64,000 nucleotides of DNA from Monodelphis domestica (lineage: Eukaryota; Chordata; Mammalia; Didelphimorphia; Didelphidae). A model generated the notes under the pieces. It did not search any database. It worked only from the letters and a program-made list of their open reading frames with translations, and was not told the origin of the DNA. Of the stretch, positions 25,601 to 34,330 are shown in pieces. The stretch covers positions 355,684,850 to 355,748,849 of the forward strand of contig NC_077227.1 in assembly GCF_027887165.1 (NCBI RefSeq). Reading direction: 5' to 3'. The position numbers and the translations under genes are program-made. How positions within the stretch are numbered: position 1 is the first letter of the stretch; the number at the start of each line of letters is the position of its first letter.

Positions 25601-28015
25601 GCTGCGCCTGCCCCCAGCTCTGTGGCCTAACCAGCACTCCACAATTATCCATTACTGATGGAGATGTGTTTTGCCGTGTGTACGGTTCTTTCCGTCTGGG
25701 CCTGCTTTGGTGTCTGTCTGTTTCTCAAAGGACTGCAAAGCCAATATAAGTTGACAGTGGGATGGGATGGGACAGCCAAAAGAGCTAATATGATCTTGGG
25801 CTGCATTATAAAAAGTCGAGGTGATAATCCCACTCTGCCCTGCCCCAAGTAGCCCACATCGGAGGGTCGCTGACGAGCTGGAATGCACATGGAGAAGGTG
25901 GTTAGGATGGCCAAGGGGCTACAGAAGATCAGATGAAGCAACTGGACATTTTTTAACCTGGAGAGGTAAAAACGGAAGGGACCCACGATCATCACTGCCT
26001 GCAAAATACGTGGAAAAGGCTATGAAGTAGAAGGGAGAATATACTTACTCTGCTTATCCCCAGAGGACAGAACCAGGAGAGGAGGGAGAAAGTCAGAGAA
26101 AGATGAGTTTTAGCTTCACCTAAGGACAAACTTCCTAATAGTAATGGGCCTCCCTGTGAGCGACTATGCCCCCAAATGTAAGCCATGTTATTTAGGCCCT
26201 GACTCCCGATAGGACAGACGCGGTTCTAATTTTGGAGGGCTCTTATAACATCTGCCTCCTGCTAACACCCAGGGAAACACGAGGAGGTGTTTGCCTTGGC
26301 CTCCCCCCTGGGGGGGGCCTAACTTCCATCAGCACTGCTCATGCCTCAAGAAGGAAGCCTTCAGCGGTCTTGCAGTCACACACGCCAACAACACCGGGAG
26401 GCCAGGCAAGAATTGATTTACACGACAAAAATACAGAAAGCGCCCGGCACAGGCAGGGTTCATGCCGGCCTTGATGGCTGTAGGGAACACCAGCCGGAAG
26501 TTCTGCTTCAGGGGTGGGCTGGCCTACGTGAATTCTGAGGTCCTTTTAGAGTCTGAGACTTTGGGAGGACATGCTGCTTCTTGTTTTCCTTAATAGGGTG
26601 CTACAGGGGTGGGAGCCTATTTTGAAGTGGGCCAGTTAAAAGGCAGCCCCAAGCTGGCTGAACTGGTTGGTTCAGGCATTGATAATTATGCATTTTTCAA
26701 GGATTATGAAACAGAGGCAGGCCCCCTTTTCAAACTGTTTCTTCTAGGCTGTTGGCCGAACCTTGAATTCCTAATCTTTCACCTTTTGATCAAATCAGAA
26801 CTGGGGATGGCTAACAGACACGGGCTAATGTTTCTCAATATGTTCCAGGAACCAGATGGAAAGGCCATTTGGATGGGGGCTAGGGGAGGTATTTTGTGGA
26901 GCTGGAGGAGGCTAGGTATGGGGGAGAGAACTAACTTCTATCCCCAGTCTACTTGTCCCACACAGCTCTGACAGGAGGAGAGGAATAGGGGATGGAATGT
27001 GACATTTGGTTACTGAAGAAAAAAGCAAGTGCTTAACATGTGATAGTTACAACTTGGTGTCTTATCAGGCAATAAAAATTTATTAGACCCTTATTATATA
27101 TATATTTTTAAAACCCTTACCTTCCATATTGGCTCCAAGGCAGAAGAGTGGTAAGGGCTAGGCAATGGGGGTCAAGTGACTTGCTCAGGGTCACACAGCT
27201 GGGAAGTGTCTGAGGCCAGGACTTCCCAACTGTGCCCCTCTCATTTGCTTTCCTTCTTTTTTTTTAACTCTTACCTTCCATCTTGGAGTCAATACTGTGT
27301 ATTGGCTCCAAGGCAGAAGAGTGGTAAGGGCTAGGCAATGGGGGTCAAGTGACTTGCCCAGGGTCACACAGCTGGGAAGTGTCTGAGGCCACATTTGAAC
27401 CCAGGACCTCCCTCTAGGCCTGACTCTCAATCCACTGAGCAACCCAGCTGCTCCCCCCTTATTATATTCTTGCTCGTGGCAATATTCCAGGCACTGTGCT
27501 AAGTACTGGGGATTAAAAAAAAAAAAGGCAAAAGTCACTCCTTGCCCTAATGTGCTAGAAACACTCAACTGCTACAAACAGTGAAATCCTCATTAGAATA
27601 GTGTGTTGGGGGCAACTGGGTAGCTCAGTGGATTGAGAGCCAGCCCTAGGTTCTGGGTTCAAATCTAGCCTCAGACACTTCCCAGCTGTGTGACCCTGGG
27701 CAAGTCACTTAACCCTCATTGCCTAGCCCTTACCACTCTTCTGCCTTAGAACCAATCAATACACAGTATTGGTTCTAAAATGGAAAGTAAGGATTAAAAA
27801 AAAAAGGAATACCATGTTATCTCATCTGTGCTCTCGGGTGATGCTAACTTCATCTTTAAGCTGGAGGTGTGGGGTAAATGAAGCTAGTCTTACCTCAGCA
27901 ACAGGCTATCACTGTGGGGGGAGAAGTTTCTGCTCTCTGAATTCTTGCTAGGCGATCGTGTTCTTACCTGCTTTGGCCTCTCACTTGGCAGCGGGTCCCC
28001 GACTTTCCCCTTCAT
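13543..28015 (-). CDS. FAXDC2: FAXDC2, complete coding sequence in eight exons
   Basis: Fatty acid hydroxylase domain-containing 2, a multi-pass ER-type membrane protein of the di-iron sterol desaturase/C4-methyl oxidase superfamily; sterol and lipid metabolism is the likely pathway. Exons in transcript order: 28015-27968, 23863-23772, 23632-23529, 20890-20769, 18343-18138, 16459-16354, 15894-15728, 13699-13543. All junctions are GT-AG and keep frame, giving 333 residues, which equals my recollection of the human length. Histidine boxes are intact: HRLLH (190-194), HKKHH (203-207), HCGYH (262-266) and HDYHH (276-280). These are the HX3H/HXXHH metal ligands. Hydrophobic stretches lie near 27-45, 83-102, 135-155, 168-186 and 247-262. 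The start is the ATG at the very first base of its exon. No damage is seen, so the gene looks functional. The true substrate cannot be read from sequence. Confidence 0.97.
13930..14110 (+). mobile_element. CR1/L3-type LINE remnant
   Basis: Sense match: TTGGAAGAGACTTCAGAGAG and TGGCTAGTCCAGTGCATGCC, with AAGCCTCTGCTAAAAGACTTCC downstream. Located in the last FAXDC2 intron. Confidence 0.55.
14205..14395 (+). mobile_element. tRNA-derived marsupial SINE
   Basis: Sense copy: box A region GTGGCTCAATGGATC, box B GGTTCCAATC, GTGACCCTGGGCAAGTCACTT, tail AAGACAGAAGGTAAAG. The head is slightly truncated. Confidence 0.88.
14970..15130 (-). mobile_element. MIR-type SINE remnant
   Basis: Antisense: AAAGTTTGCAAAGGGCCCTA, TTTTACAGATGAGGAAACCG and GAGTTGCCCAGGTCACTGGC in order. 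Confidence 0.7.
15410..15595 (+). mobile_element. MIR-type SINE remnant
   Basis: Sense: TGGGCAAATTACTTGACCTC, then TCGATTTCCTCATCTCTAAAG, then TAAGGTCCTTCTACTTTC. Confidence 0.65.
15728..15894 (-). CDS. FAXDC2: FAXDC2 coding exon 7 (HCGYH and HDYHH boxes)
   Basis: Encodes VSNMIPVTLGPMVMGSHLSS, a membrane helix ITMWFSLALIVTTIS, then HCGYHLPFLPSPEFHDYHHL. Acceptor CTTGCAG, donor GTAAGA at 15727-15722, with two bases of Lys at the end. Confidence 0.96.
16354..16459 (-). CDS. FAXDC2: FAXDC2 coding exon 6 (HKKHH box)
   Basis: Encodes LLHHSIFYKRFHKKHHEWTA and PIGVVSLYAHPVEHV, including the HXXHH metal-binding box. Acceptor CCCTACAG, donor GTAAGC at 16353-16348. Ends in phase 0. Confidence 0.96.
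16708..17539 (+). mobile_element. 5'-truncated L1 with ORF2 C-terminus and exact TSD
   Basis: An 832-bp L1 copy: the last part of ORF2 (open to about 17182, with [43 protein letters not shown]), then the 3'UTR and tail AATAAACTTATTC. It lacks the endonuclease and most of the reverse transcriptase, so it cannot move alone. Flanked by the perfect 14-bp duplication AAGTGTATTTCCTG at 16694-16707 and 17540-17553. It lies in FAXDC2 intron 5, antisense to the gene. The long open frame and perfect duplication indicate a fairly young insertion. Confidence 0.93.
17554..17745 (+). mobile_element. tRNA-derived SINE, directly after the L1 duplication
   Basis: Sense copy with diverged head GGGCATCTATGTGGCAAATGG, box B GGTTCAAATC and CAAGTCACTTAACTTCC. 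Its first base follows the right-hand duplication of the L1 at 16708-17539 with no spacer. Confidence 0.82.
17785..18010 (-). mobile_element. MIR-type SINE remnant
   Basis: Antisense: TTAAGGTTTACAGAGTTCTT, ATTTTATAGGTGAGGAAACG and GAGATTTGAATCTAGGTCC. It ends about 130 bp from FAXDC2 exon 5. Confidence 0.7.
18138..18343 (-). CDS. FAXDC2: FAXDC2 coding exon 5 (first histidine box)
   Basis: Encodes VDPTKLRQALRTVIFNQ through FYYSH and two bases of Arg. It holds two membrane helices and the first His of HRLLH. Acceptor GGTACAG ends at 18344, donor GTAAGC starts at 18137. Confidence 0.96.
18610..18840 (-). mobile_element. MIR-type SINE remnant
   Basis: Antisense: ATAATAGCTCATGTTTGTAT, AATTACAAAATGCTTTC, GTGACTTGTCCAAAATGATCAC, TAGTCTTCTGACTGCTAC. 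Confidence 0.6.
18951..19156 (-). mobile_element. tRNA-derived marsupial SINE, full length
   Basis: Antisense from poly-T and AACTCTTACCTTCCATC through GTCCAGGGTCACACAGC to CACCCAGCTGCCCCC. The target duplication is not clear. Confidence 0.9.
19219..19604. mobile_element. hAT-like MITE split by a SINE
   Basis: Left end CAGAGGCCTCAAACATAAATAG and right end CTAATTTGACACCTCTG form imperfect terminal inverted repeats. The left flank TTCTAGAC fits the hAT preference nTCTAGAn. The interior matches the copy at 9548. A SINE sits inside at 19335-19540. Confidence 0.5.
19335..19540 (-). mobile_element. tRNA-derived marsupial SINE inside the hAT-like element
   Basis: Antisense full-length copy, from AAACCCTTACCTTCCATC to CAGCTGCC followed by a C run. 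Lower divergence than most copies here, so younger than the element it interrupts. Confidence 0.9.
20440..20600 (+). mobile_element. MIR-type SINE remnant
   Basis: Sense: GAGTCTAGGAGCCAGTGGAC, CAAATCCTACCACTCC, ATGACCATGGGCAAATCAA, TCCATAAAATGAGG. Confidence 0.6.
20769..20890 (-). CDS. FAXDC2: FAXDC2 coding exon 4
   Basis: Encodes VALIPSILFWSFNALLLVVD and TTGKPHFISRYRIQDGKNDP. Acceptor GTGTAG at 20896-20891, donor GTAAGT at 20768-20763. The first half is a membrane helix; the second half is the conserved loop before the hydroxylase domain. Confidence 0.96.
22160..22544 (+). mobile_element. 5'-truncated L1 3'UTR
   Basis: Starts GATCGAATGTAATGGACTTC, aligns to the 3'UTR of the L1 at 16708-17539 and ends in A-rich repeats with two AATAAA-like tails. 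It lands inside a sense MIR-type fragment (22045-22160). The duplication is unclear. Confidence 0.85.
23147..23324 (-). mobile_element. tRNA-derived SINE, diverged
   Basis: Antisense: TTTTTAAACCCTTACTTC, GGGCTAGGCAAATGGGG, GCCCAGGGTCATATAAC, CACTTAGCTGCCTTG. About 200 bp downstream of FAXDC2 exon 3 in transcript terms. Confidence 0.82.
23529..23632 (-). CDS. FAXDC2: FAXDC2 coding exon 3
   Basis: Encodes HLQKFWGASGHFWQAQWEKL through EKEWILFYL, rich in aromatic residues. The acceptor is TTTGAAG, with a weak pyrimidine tract; the donor is GTACAG, a less common +3 to +5 context. The phase fits both neighbours. Confidence 0.92.
23772..23863 (-). CDS. FAXDC2: FAXDC2 coding exon 2 (NAGNAG acceptor)
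   Basis: Encodes EGYIWGSMRRTAFILGSGLL through WNSVT and two bases of Trp; a membrane segment begins here. The acceptor reads TAG-GAG, so the exon can start at 23863 (with Glu17) or 23860 (without). Donor GTAAGT at 23771-23766. Confidence 0.93.
25720..26170 (+). mobile_element. CR1/L3-type LINE remnant, long
   Basis: The best CR1/L3 match in the window, in sense and in order: GATCTTGGGCTGCATTA, CACTCTGCCCTGCCCCAAG, GGTTAGGATGGCCAAGGGG, TTTTTAACCTGGAGAGG, CAGAGGACAGAACCAGGAG, GGACAAACTTCCTAATA. ORF2 C-terminus and 3'UTR; decayed. Confidence 0.75.
27103..27238 (-). mobile_element. tRNA-derived SINE, 5' head missing
   Basis: Antisense, AAAACCCTTACCTTCCATA to AAGTGTCTGAGGCCAGGACTTCCC, where it breaks off. 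It shares an outer duplication with the full copy to its right. Confidence 0.85.
27256..27455 (-). mobile_element. tRNA-derived marsupial SINE, full length
   Basis: Antisense, poly-T at 27258-27266 to CAACCCAGCTGCTCCCC. Together with the partial copy at 27103 it is bracketed by CCCTTATTATAT (27088-27099 and again ending near 27467). Confidence 0.92.
27608..27806 (+). mobile_element. tRNA-derived marsupial SINE, full length, sense
   Basis: Starts GGGGGCAACTGGGTAGCTCAG. Box A TAGCTCAGTGG and box B GGTTCAAATC are intact, followed by GTGACCCTGGGCAAGTCAC and an A tail. It lies about 160 bp from FAXDC2 coding exon 1. Confidence 0.93.
27968..28015 (-). CDS. FAXDC2: FAXDC2 coding exon 1 (start codon)
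   Basis: MKGKVGDPLPSERPKQ. Acceptor TTTTTCTAG (intron side 28016-28024) directly abuts the ATG (28015-28013), with donor GTAAGAA at 27967-27961. A strong pyrimidine tract precedes the ATG, so at least one 5'UTR exon must lie further right. Confidence 0.9.
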
Positions 28016-28636
28016 CTAGAAAAAGAAAGCATGAATGATTTATCCCTTATAATTATTCTCTCAAATACACAGAACGGAAGAAGGCAGGGAAATAGGTTAA
28101 CGGTCGTATAACGTAGAAATTTGGAGCTGCAAGGAGCTAAAAATATAAAACGTTAGAATGAAGAGGTGCTCTAAAATAGAACACTGACTGTCACAACGAG
28201 AAGATCAGACAAGCAAAGTGACCTTCCTGCCTACAGTCATGTGGCTTGTCTAGTCTGGGCCAGAATGAGGCCTCCAACCCAAGTTGACTGGCTCAGTCAG
28301 TGTTCTTTTCACGATACAAATTTATGTCAGAATGGACGTTTTGTCCCCAAGTGAAGTCACCTAAGAAGGCCTCCCGTCCTGTGATCATGGTGGGCTGACT
28401 GAAGGAGCACCTACATCTGATGCAAAGTTTTAGCTTGCAGTATTCTGACTACAAACAACATAACGTTTTGTGAGGAGAGAAATGGCATTAGGTAAGTAGG
28501 ATTGTTATAAGCCAAGGCTGGCTTTGACCTGGTAGGAGACAGAGGAATAAAGATATAACCTGCCCAGTGACACAGGGGAAGATGGTGACATCCACCATCC
28601 AGTAGCCAAAGCGTGAATTATGTGAAATGTTTGTGT

Positions 28637-28651
28637 TTCCACCCTCCCCCC
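28637..28651 (+). repeat. Poly-C run
   Basis: About 13-14 C in a row after CCCTCC. Likely length-variable. Confidence 0.7.
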
Positions 28652-28889
28652 CCCCCCCATGCCAAATCCCTGTGGGAAGGCTGAATTTAAGAGATTCGTT
28701 CTTCAGAAGGCAGTGTTCCTCCATGTTTTTCAGGTTTGGCAAGGACAATGACATGATCCCTTCACCAGGATGAAATCCAACTTAGGCAATTCAACTAATC
28801 CTCATTTATTGACTGTCTAATATGTAGTGGATACTATAGGGAGATAAAAGAGTCCTCTAACATATGGCAACTTCCCTGGAGGAGCTTCA

Positions 28890-29100
28890 CTTTTTTTTTT
28901 CTTTTAACCCTTACAACCCTCTGTCTTAGAATTGGTACTAAGTATCAGTTCCAAGGCAGTAGGGTGATAAGGGCTAGGCAATGGAAGTTAAGTGACTTGT
29001 CCAAGGTCACACAGCTAGGATGTATCTGAGGACAGATCTGAACCCAGGACTTCCCATCTCTAGGTCTTGCTCTCAATACATTAGCTACATAGATGCCCCC
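28890..29100 (-). mobile_element. tRNA-derived SINE
   Basis: Antisense: T run, TTTTAACCCTTACAACCC, TTGTCCAAGGTCACACAGC, GATCTGAACCCAGGAC, head diverged to ACATAGATGCCCCCC. Confidence 0.85.
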
Positions 29101-29159
29101 CAGGAGATGCCCTTCTAACAGGGAAATGACATACTAATTAATAGAAAGTAGTATGTGAT

Positions 29160-29395
29160 AAATTGATAAACATTTACTAAGTACCTACTCTGTGCCAGGC
29201 AATGGGGATAGGAAGGAAGGCAAAAGCCAGTCCTTGCCCCCAAGGAATTTACAATCTAATGAGGGAGACAATATGCAAACAAGTGTGAATGAAATTAAGG
29301 AAGGAATGATGACAAATGCCAAACCTGTGAGTGCCAGGGAATGGAGAGGCCCCTGGAGGCAAGGTTGGTTAAAAAAGGCTTCAGAGAGAAGGATA
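29160..29395 (+). mobile_element. L2-type LINE remnant
   Basis: AAACATTTACTAAGTACCTACTCTGTGCCAGGCAATGGGG, in order with CCCCCAAGGAATTTACAATCTAAT. An ancient element with no open frame. Confidence 0.5.
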
Positions 29396-29574
29396 TAAGG
29401 GCTATTATACTGTTATACTTCTTCACTCATGTGTGATTGAAAATGTTATCATTATTCCAGACCCCTGGATAATTATGCCATTGCCAAAGAGCCCTATTCT
29501 CTCCTAGGATTTAAGTCAGTTGCCAAAGCTAGCACAAGGGATACCGAAGAAGAGTTATTAACTAGATATTTCAT

Positions 29575-29760
29575 AATGAGTAAACATTTATTAAGCATTA
29601 TTATGTGCCAGTCATTGGGAATAAAAAGAGAAGGTTCTGTCCTCAAGGAGCTTATAATCTAATGGGACATGATGCGTTGGGTGTCACAACTAAGCAGACC
29701 AGCCAATGGAAGAAGCAGAGTTTAGCTGGGAAGTTCTGAACCCTCTATAAAGGAAGGCTT
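29575..29760 (+). mobile_element. L2-type LINE remnant
   Basis: AACATTTATTAAGCATTATTATGTGCCAGTC then CCTCAAGGAGCTTATAATCTAATG. The same consensus as the piece at 29160. Confidence 0.5.
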
Positions 29761-30084
29761 TGGGAGGAGTTTATAGCTCTGCCTTCTAATCCTTTAATCA
29801 TAAGTGCTGAGAAGGGGTTGGATATCAAAGCTATATCAGTCTCCATGATTATATGACTTATAGCGATGAGTTTATCCTCTAAGAGACCTGATGTTTGTAG
29901 AGTCAAAACCAAGCAGAGCAATGATAAAAGATGAAGAATTCTCTTTATTGACTCGTATTCTATTTTCTCATTACCAGTGGGGATGGATAGCATTTGAGCA
30001 GGAGGGAAATTACAGTCACAGCTCCAAAGCTGACAGAATGTCAAAGGCCTTTTGAACAAACCCCTGACTTGAGAGATAAGGAAA

Positions 30085-31480
30085 CTGATATCCTCTCACA
30101 CCTACAGATTGGCTAAAAAGATAAAAGGGCAAAATGACAAATGTTGGAAAGGATATGGAAAAATGAGAACACTAATACACTGTTGTGAGCAACTGAAATT
30201 ATGCACAGAGTTATAAAGTGACGTATATACCCTTTTGACTCAGCAATACCACGATTGGATCTGTTTCCAAAAATGATCAGGGAAAGAGGAAAAGAACCTA
30301 CATGTTCTAAAATATTTATATAACAGCTCTCTTTGTGGTGGCAAGGAACTAAAAATTGAGGGGATGCCCATCAATTGAAAATTGCTAAACAAGTTGTGGT
30401 ATTTGATTGTGATTGAATACTATTGCTCCATAAGAAATGATGGGCAGTTTGATTAGAGAAATGCAAATTAAAACAACTCTGAGGTACCACCTCAACCTAT
30501 CAGACTGGCCAATATGGCAGTAAATGAAAGTAATAAATGTTGGAGGGCATGTGGCAAAATTGGAGTACTAATGTTTTGTAGGTAGAGTTGTGAATTGATA
30601 CATCCATTGTGGAGGGCAATTTGGAACTATGCCCCAAGGGCTATAAAACTGTGCCTTTGATCTGGTAATACCAGTATTGGAGCTGTATACCAAAGAGATA
30701 ATTTAAAAAGGGGAAAGGACCTACTTGTACAAAAATATTTACAGCAGCTCTTTTTGTAGTGACAAAGAATTGGAAACTGAAGGGATATCAATCAATTGGG
30801 GAATGGCTGAACAATTTGTGGTACATGTTGGTGATGGAATACTATTGTGCTATAAGAAATGATAAGATGATTTCAGAAAAAGCTAGAAAGATCTGAAGGA
30901 AATGATGCAGAACGAAATAAGCAGAACTGGGAGAACATTGTACGTAGTAATAGCAATATTGTATGATGATTATCTGTGAAAACTTGGCTACTCTTAGAAA
31001 TGCAATGATCTAGGACAATCCTGATGGGAAATGCTTCCCACCTCCAGGAAAAGAACTGTTGGAGTCATTTTTCACATCAATGTATTTTGGGTTTTATTTG
31101 GGGGGTTTGGTTATATATGAGTTTGCTCTAACAACAATGACCAATATGGAACTGTGTTTTGCATAATAATAAAAATAAAATAAAAAGAAGTGATGAACAG
31201 GTTAATTTTTTAAAACCACATAAAGACCTATGTGAAATTATGAAGAGCAAAATGAGCAGAACCAATTAGAACATTACATGAAGCAACAGAAATACTGATT
31301 GAAAAATAAGTTGTGTATATCCAACTTCTAGAGAAAGAATTGATAAACAGGAAGAAACAAGACATAGTTTATACACACACATATATATTTTTTGTCAAAT
31401 GATCTTTTCTCTAGTGCAGGGAGGGGAGAAGAGGAAGAGAGATAACTGGGAACTTTAATGCAAAAAAAATTTTTTTAAAG
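30085..31480 (+). mobile_element. Older L1 copy, split by a younger L1
   Basis: Left part 30085-30431 (CTCACACCTACAGATTGGC to ATTGCTCCAT) and right part 31196-31480 (TTAATTTTTTAAAACC to an A/T-rich tail) are consecutive parts of one L1 3' region. Between them lies a second, better preserved L1 in the same orientation. Confidence 0.85.
30443..31184 (+). mobile_element. Younger L1 copy inserted into the older L1
   Basis: Starts GGCAGTTTGATTAGAGAAATGC, runs through the ORF2 C-terminal region (frames broken) to the AATAAAAATAAAATAAAA tail. Target duplication AAGAAATGATG (30432-30442) and AAGAAGTGATG (31185-31195), one mismatch. Confidence 0.87.
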
Positions 31481-31734
31481 GCAAGTCATAACTTTGACCA
31501 AGGGAAGGACAGTGTGTTCTGTTTTTATTACTTCACCATAAGAACTTACTTTGGGCCCTGCCCTTCTTCGCTAATTTCTCTGATAGTCATTTTAGAGCCC
31601 CTAGGAAAGGCATTATATATAGCATTAGCCTGAGTACTGAACTTAGAGGTTGAACCAATCAAGGAGCACAAGTCTGAAGACAAATGAAAAGCCTGCCTTG
31701 CTCTCAAGAAGCTTACATTCTCAAAAAAAAAAAA

Positions 31735-31905
31735 AGACTTGGGTACATAAATCTCAGTTTTATGTGATTTGGGGCAAATCACCTCCTGTCCTGGGTCTGA
31801 CTTTCTTTGATCTGCAACATTGGGACCATACTACTTATTTTATCTACCTCAGAGGGTTGTTGTGAGGATCAGAGGGATTTCAAAGACCCCTGGAAATATG
31901 TAACT
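31735..31905 (+). mobile_element. MIR-type SINE remnant
   Basis: TTGGGGCAAATCACCTCC, then CTACCTCAGAGGGTTGTTGTGAGGATC. Confidence 0.55.
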
Positions 31906-32539
31906 CTCTTAGGAAAAGAAAATACATTTCTCTGAGTAGACAAATTTTTTTTGTTGTTTTCTCATTTTAAAAAAATTCTGAACTTAACAAATACCAAAAT
32001 AAAATAGCTATTTCTACATATGGGTATTACATATAAATGCTTATAAACATGCATTATAAACATGTTATATTTATAATAAATTTGGATTTGAATATCTATA
32101 TATTATGTATATAAAACAATAGCAGAAGATTATACATGAAACCAGAAATCTTAATTATGTAGAGTTTACTTTTCTTTTTAAATATATCATTAATTCAACA
32201 TGGAAGTTTCAAAATTGACCTTCTCTGTGATTCCTTAAAACCTTACTTCTGTCCTCATTTTGGAGGAGATGGAAGGGAGGCCTTTATCCCTAGGCCACCT
32301 TTCTCTGCTTCACACTTAACTCCCTTAAATGAAAAAAGAAAAAAAAAACAACAGCAGAAAACTCAAATCCTTAGAGCAAATATTCAGGTCTGCAAAACAA
32401 AGTCCTGTGTTGGCCATTTCCAAATATGTAGCTCATGTTGTATTTTAAGTCCATTACTTTGTCAGGAGGTGGGAGATGAATTTTAACATTGGTAATGTGG
32501 TGTCATGCTTATTTGTTGCTTTAGTCAGAGTTTTTAAGA

Positions 32540-32695
32540 CTTTCAAAGTTGTTTTTATTTATAGTGTTGTCAGTGTATAAATTATCTACCTGGTTCATAC
32601 GTTACTCTGTGTAAGTTCATAGAAGTCTTTCCAGCTTTCTCCCAAACTGTTATCGTTTTTTATGGTTCAATAATATTTGAGTCCATTTACATGAA
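32540..32695 (-). mobile_element. Old L1 3' ORF2 fragment
   Basis: Antisense, TACTCTGTGTAAGTTCATAG, AGTCTTTCCAGCTTTCTCC and TATGGTTCAATAATATTTG in L1 order. Heavily mutated. Confidence 0.5.
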
Positions 32696-33075
32696 GTAGT
32701 ATAGAGGGAGAAGAGAAGGGGGCCCAGGACAAAATACTTGAGGGCCACTGCCAATTGGAGTGTGCGATCTAGAAGAAGTTCCAGCAAAGATGAGGAGAGG
32801 GCAGTAAAATAGTTAGGAGGAAAAGCAGGAGGCAGTGGTCAGCTAAAACCTGGAGAAAAGATAGCATTAAGGAGGGGAGTAGTCCACAGCGTACCACGGA
32901 ATCTGGCAGCTAAGAGATCGATAATAACTGGAGAGAGCAGTTCAGTGGAATGATAAAGCCGGATTGTAAGGGATTAAGAAGAAAATGAGCAGAGAAGAAA
33001 GTGGAGGCACAGAGCTTAGCTCTAACAGAAAGAAAAGAGATAGGACAGCAGTGGGGATGGAAGGATCAAAGGAGG
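32695..33075 (+). mobile_element. Ancient interspersed repeat, family not named
   Basis: Recognisable as a dispersed mammalian element by GAGGGAGAAGAGAAGGGGGCCCAGGACAAAATACTTG, with GGATTGTAAGGGATTAAGAAG and GAAAGTGGAGGCACAGAG further on. I know the sequence type but not its family with certainty. Confidence 0.35.
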
Positions 33076-33479
33076 GTTGACGGGGCCCTCAAGGACTCCC
33101 TTCACCATCTCGTGCCAAGGGTTGAGTCTGCCTATCTCGGTGATGGAGGTTTTCCCCTCCCCCAAAAGAGCTAGTGCCAGCGTCCTAGGTTAAGGCAGGC
33201 TCTTTTTCACCTGGTGGGAAAGCTGCCAGCTGAAGTCTGAACAGCATAAATCATTAAGGGCTGAGGGGCGGTGTTAACGGTGTGGGTTACTTTGTGGGAG
33301 TTAATAGGACTGTCCTTTGCCTCACAGCCAAGGAACCAAGTGTCAAAGGGAGACTGGCCCACTGGGAAAGACTTCAAGGTTTAAAATAGCTCTAAGACTT
33401 TTGTAACCAGCCGGAGCCTCCATGTCAGTGTTTAATGGGCAGCCAGCATTAGTGGTTCAGGGGCGATAGAGCCGCACCT

Positions 33480-33605
33480 TAGAAATCTCTGATTTTACTC
33501 CAGTTTCTCATTTTACATAGTTAAGAAACCCAGAGAAGAAATACAACTTGTGGTTGAGATGGAGAGATACTGATAAAGATGGAATTAGAATCCAGGCCTA
33601 CTGGC
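33480..33605 (-). mobile_element. MIR-type SINE remnant
   Basis: Antisense: CAGTTTCTCATTTTACATAG, then GAATTAGAATCCAGGCCTAC. Confidence 0.45.
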
Positions 33606-33968
33606 CTCCAAGAGCTCATTACACCTTATTGGATGCTAACTTTTCCTGTCAGAAAAGCTAAAACTGGATTTTTCTTTCTTTTTTGCTTATTTATTAAATC
33701 TCCTGTAACTTCTGTTCTATTGGGTCCAAGGGGTTGGGCATTGAGTCTCACTCTTCTCTGAGAACCTCTCCCACCGCCATTCTCCTCATTAAATAATCCC
33801 ATATTCATCCAAACATATTTTTGAACAGTCCTGTCTCATAGTTGTCCAACCATACTCATCATTTAATCTCTTAATACTCTCTCAAATTGCAGGTAGGAGG
33901 AGAAGGTGATGACATGCACTGATAGAGGGAATTACCTTACCAAGCTTACCATCAAAATCACAGGTCCC

Positions 33969-34174
33969 CAGAGTAGCTGGGTAGCCCAGTGGATTGAGAG
34001 CCAGGACTAGAGATGGGAGATCCTGGGTTCAAATGTGGCCTTAGATGCTTCCCAGCTGTGTGACCCTGGGCAAGTCACTTAACCCCCATTGCCTAGCCCT
34101 TACTGCTCTTCTGCCTTGGAACCAGTACACAGTATAGACTACAAGACAGAAGGTCAGGGTTAAAAAAACAGCAA
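33969..34174 (+). mobile_element. tRNA-derived marsupial SINE with TSD
   Basis: Sense: GTAGCTGGGTAGCCCAGTGG, box B GGTTCAAATG, GTGACCCTGGGCAAGTCAC, A-rich tail. Flanked by CACAGGTCCC at 33959-33968 and 34175-34184. Confidence 0.93.
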
Positions 34175-34330
34175 CACAGGTCCCTCCCCCCACCCCACCC
34201 TATCCTAACTCATTAAACATTCATTTATGTTCAAACTTGTACAAGTCCCTAACGGCCATCATTAAATTCAAAATACTTATACTCAATCCAAGAAGGAGCA
34301 TTTAGGTTTTCCCTTTTCTTTCTCTCCCTC

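Larger units (their letters stand above)
27070..27550 (+). mobile_element. L2-type LINE remnant interrupted by SINEs
   Basis: Left piece AAAAATTTATTAGACCC (about 27075-27090) and right piece CAGGCACTGTGCTAAGTACTGGGG (27488 on) to about 27550 read as one element once the SINEs between them are removed. Confidence 0.5.
23864..27967 (-). other. FAXDC2 intron 1 (between coding exons 1 and 2)
   Basis: 4.1 kb. The stretch 23870-25640 is largely unique, with no recognised repeat, including a GC-richer block at 24000-24480. 25720-26170 is a CR1/L3 remnant. 26170-27000 is mostly unique with a C/G run near 26305-26320. 27060-27810 is an L2-type remnant with three SINE pieces. No additional exon was recognised. 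Confidence 0.65.

Noticed and set aside
25645..26004. A 119-codon minus-strand frame
   Set aside because: Antisense to a CR1/L3 remnant, with no protein similarity recognised.
27608..27700. A possible tRNA gene (boxes A and B)
   Set aside because: The boxes belong to the head of a tRNA-derived SINE; there is no cloverleaf or anticodon arm typical of a real tRNA.
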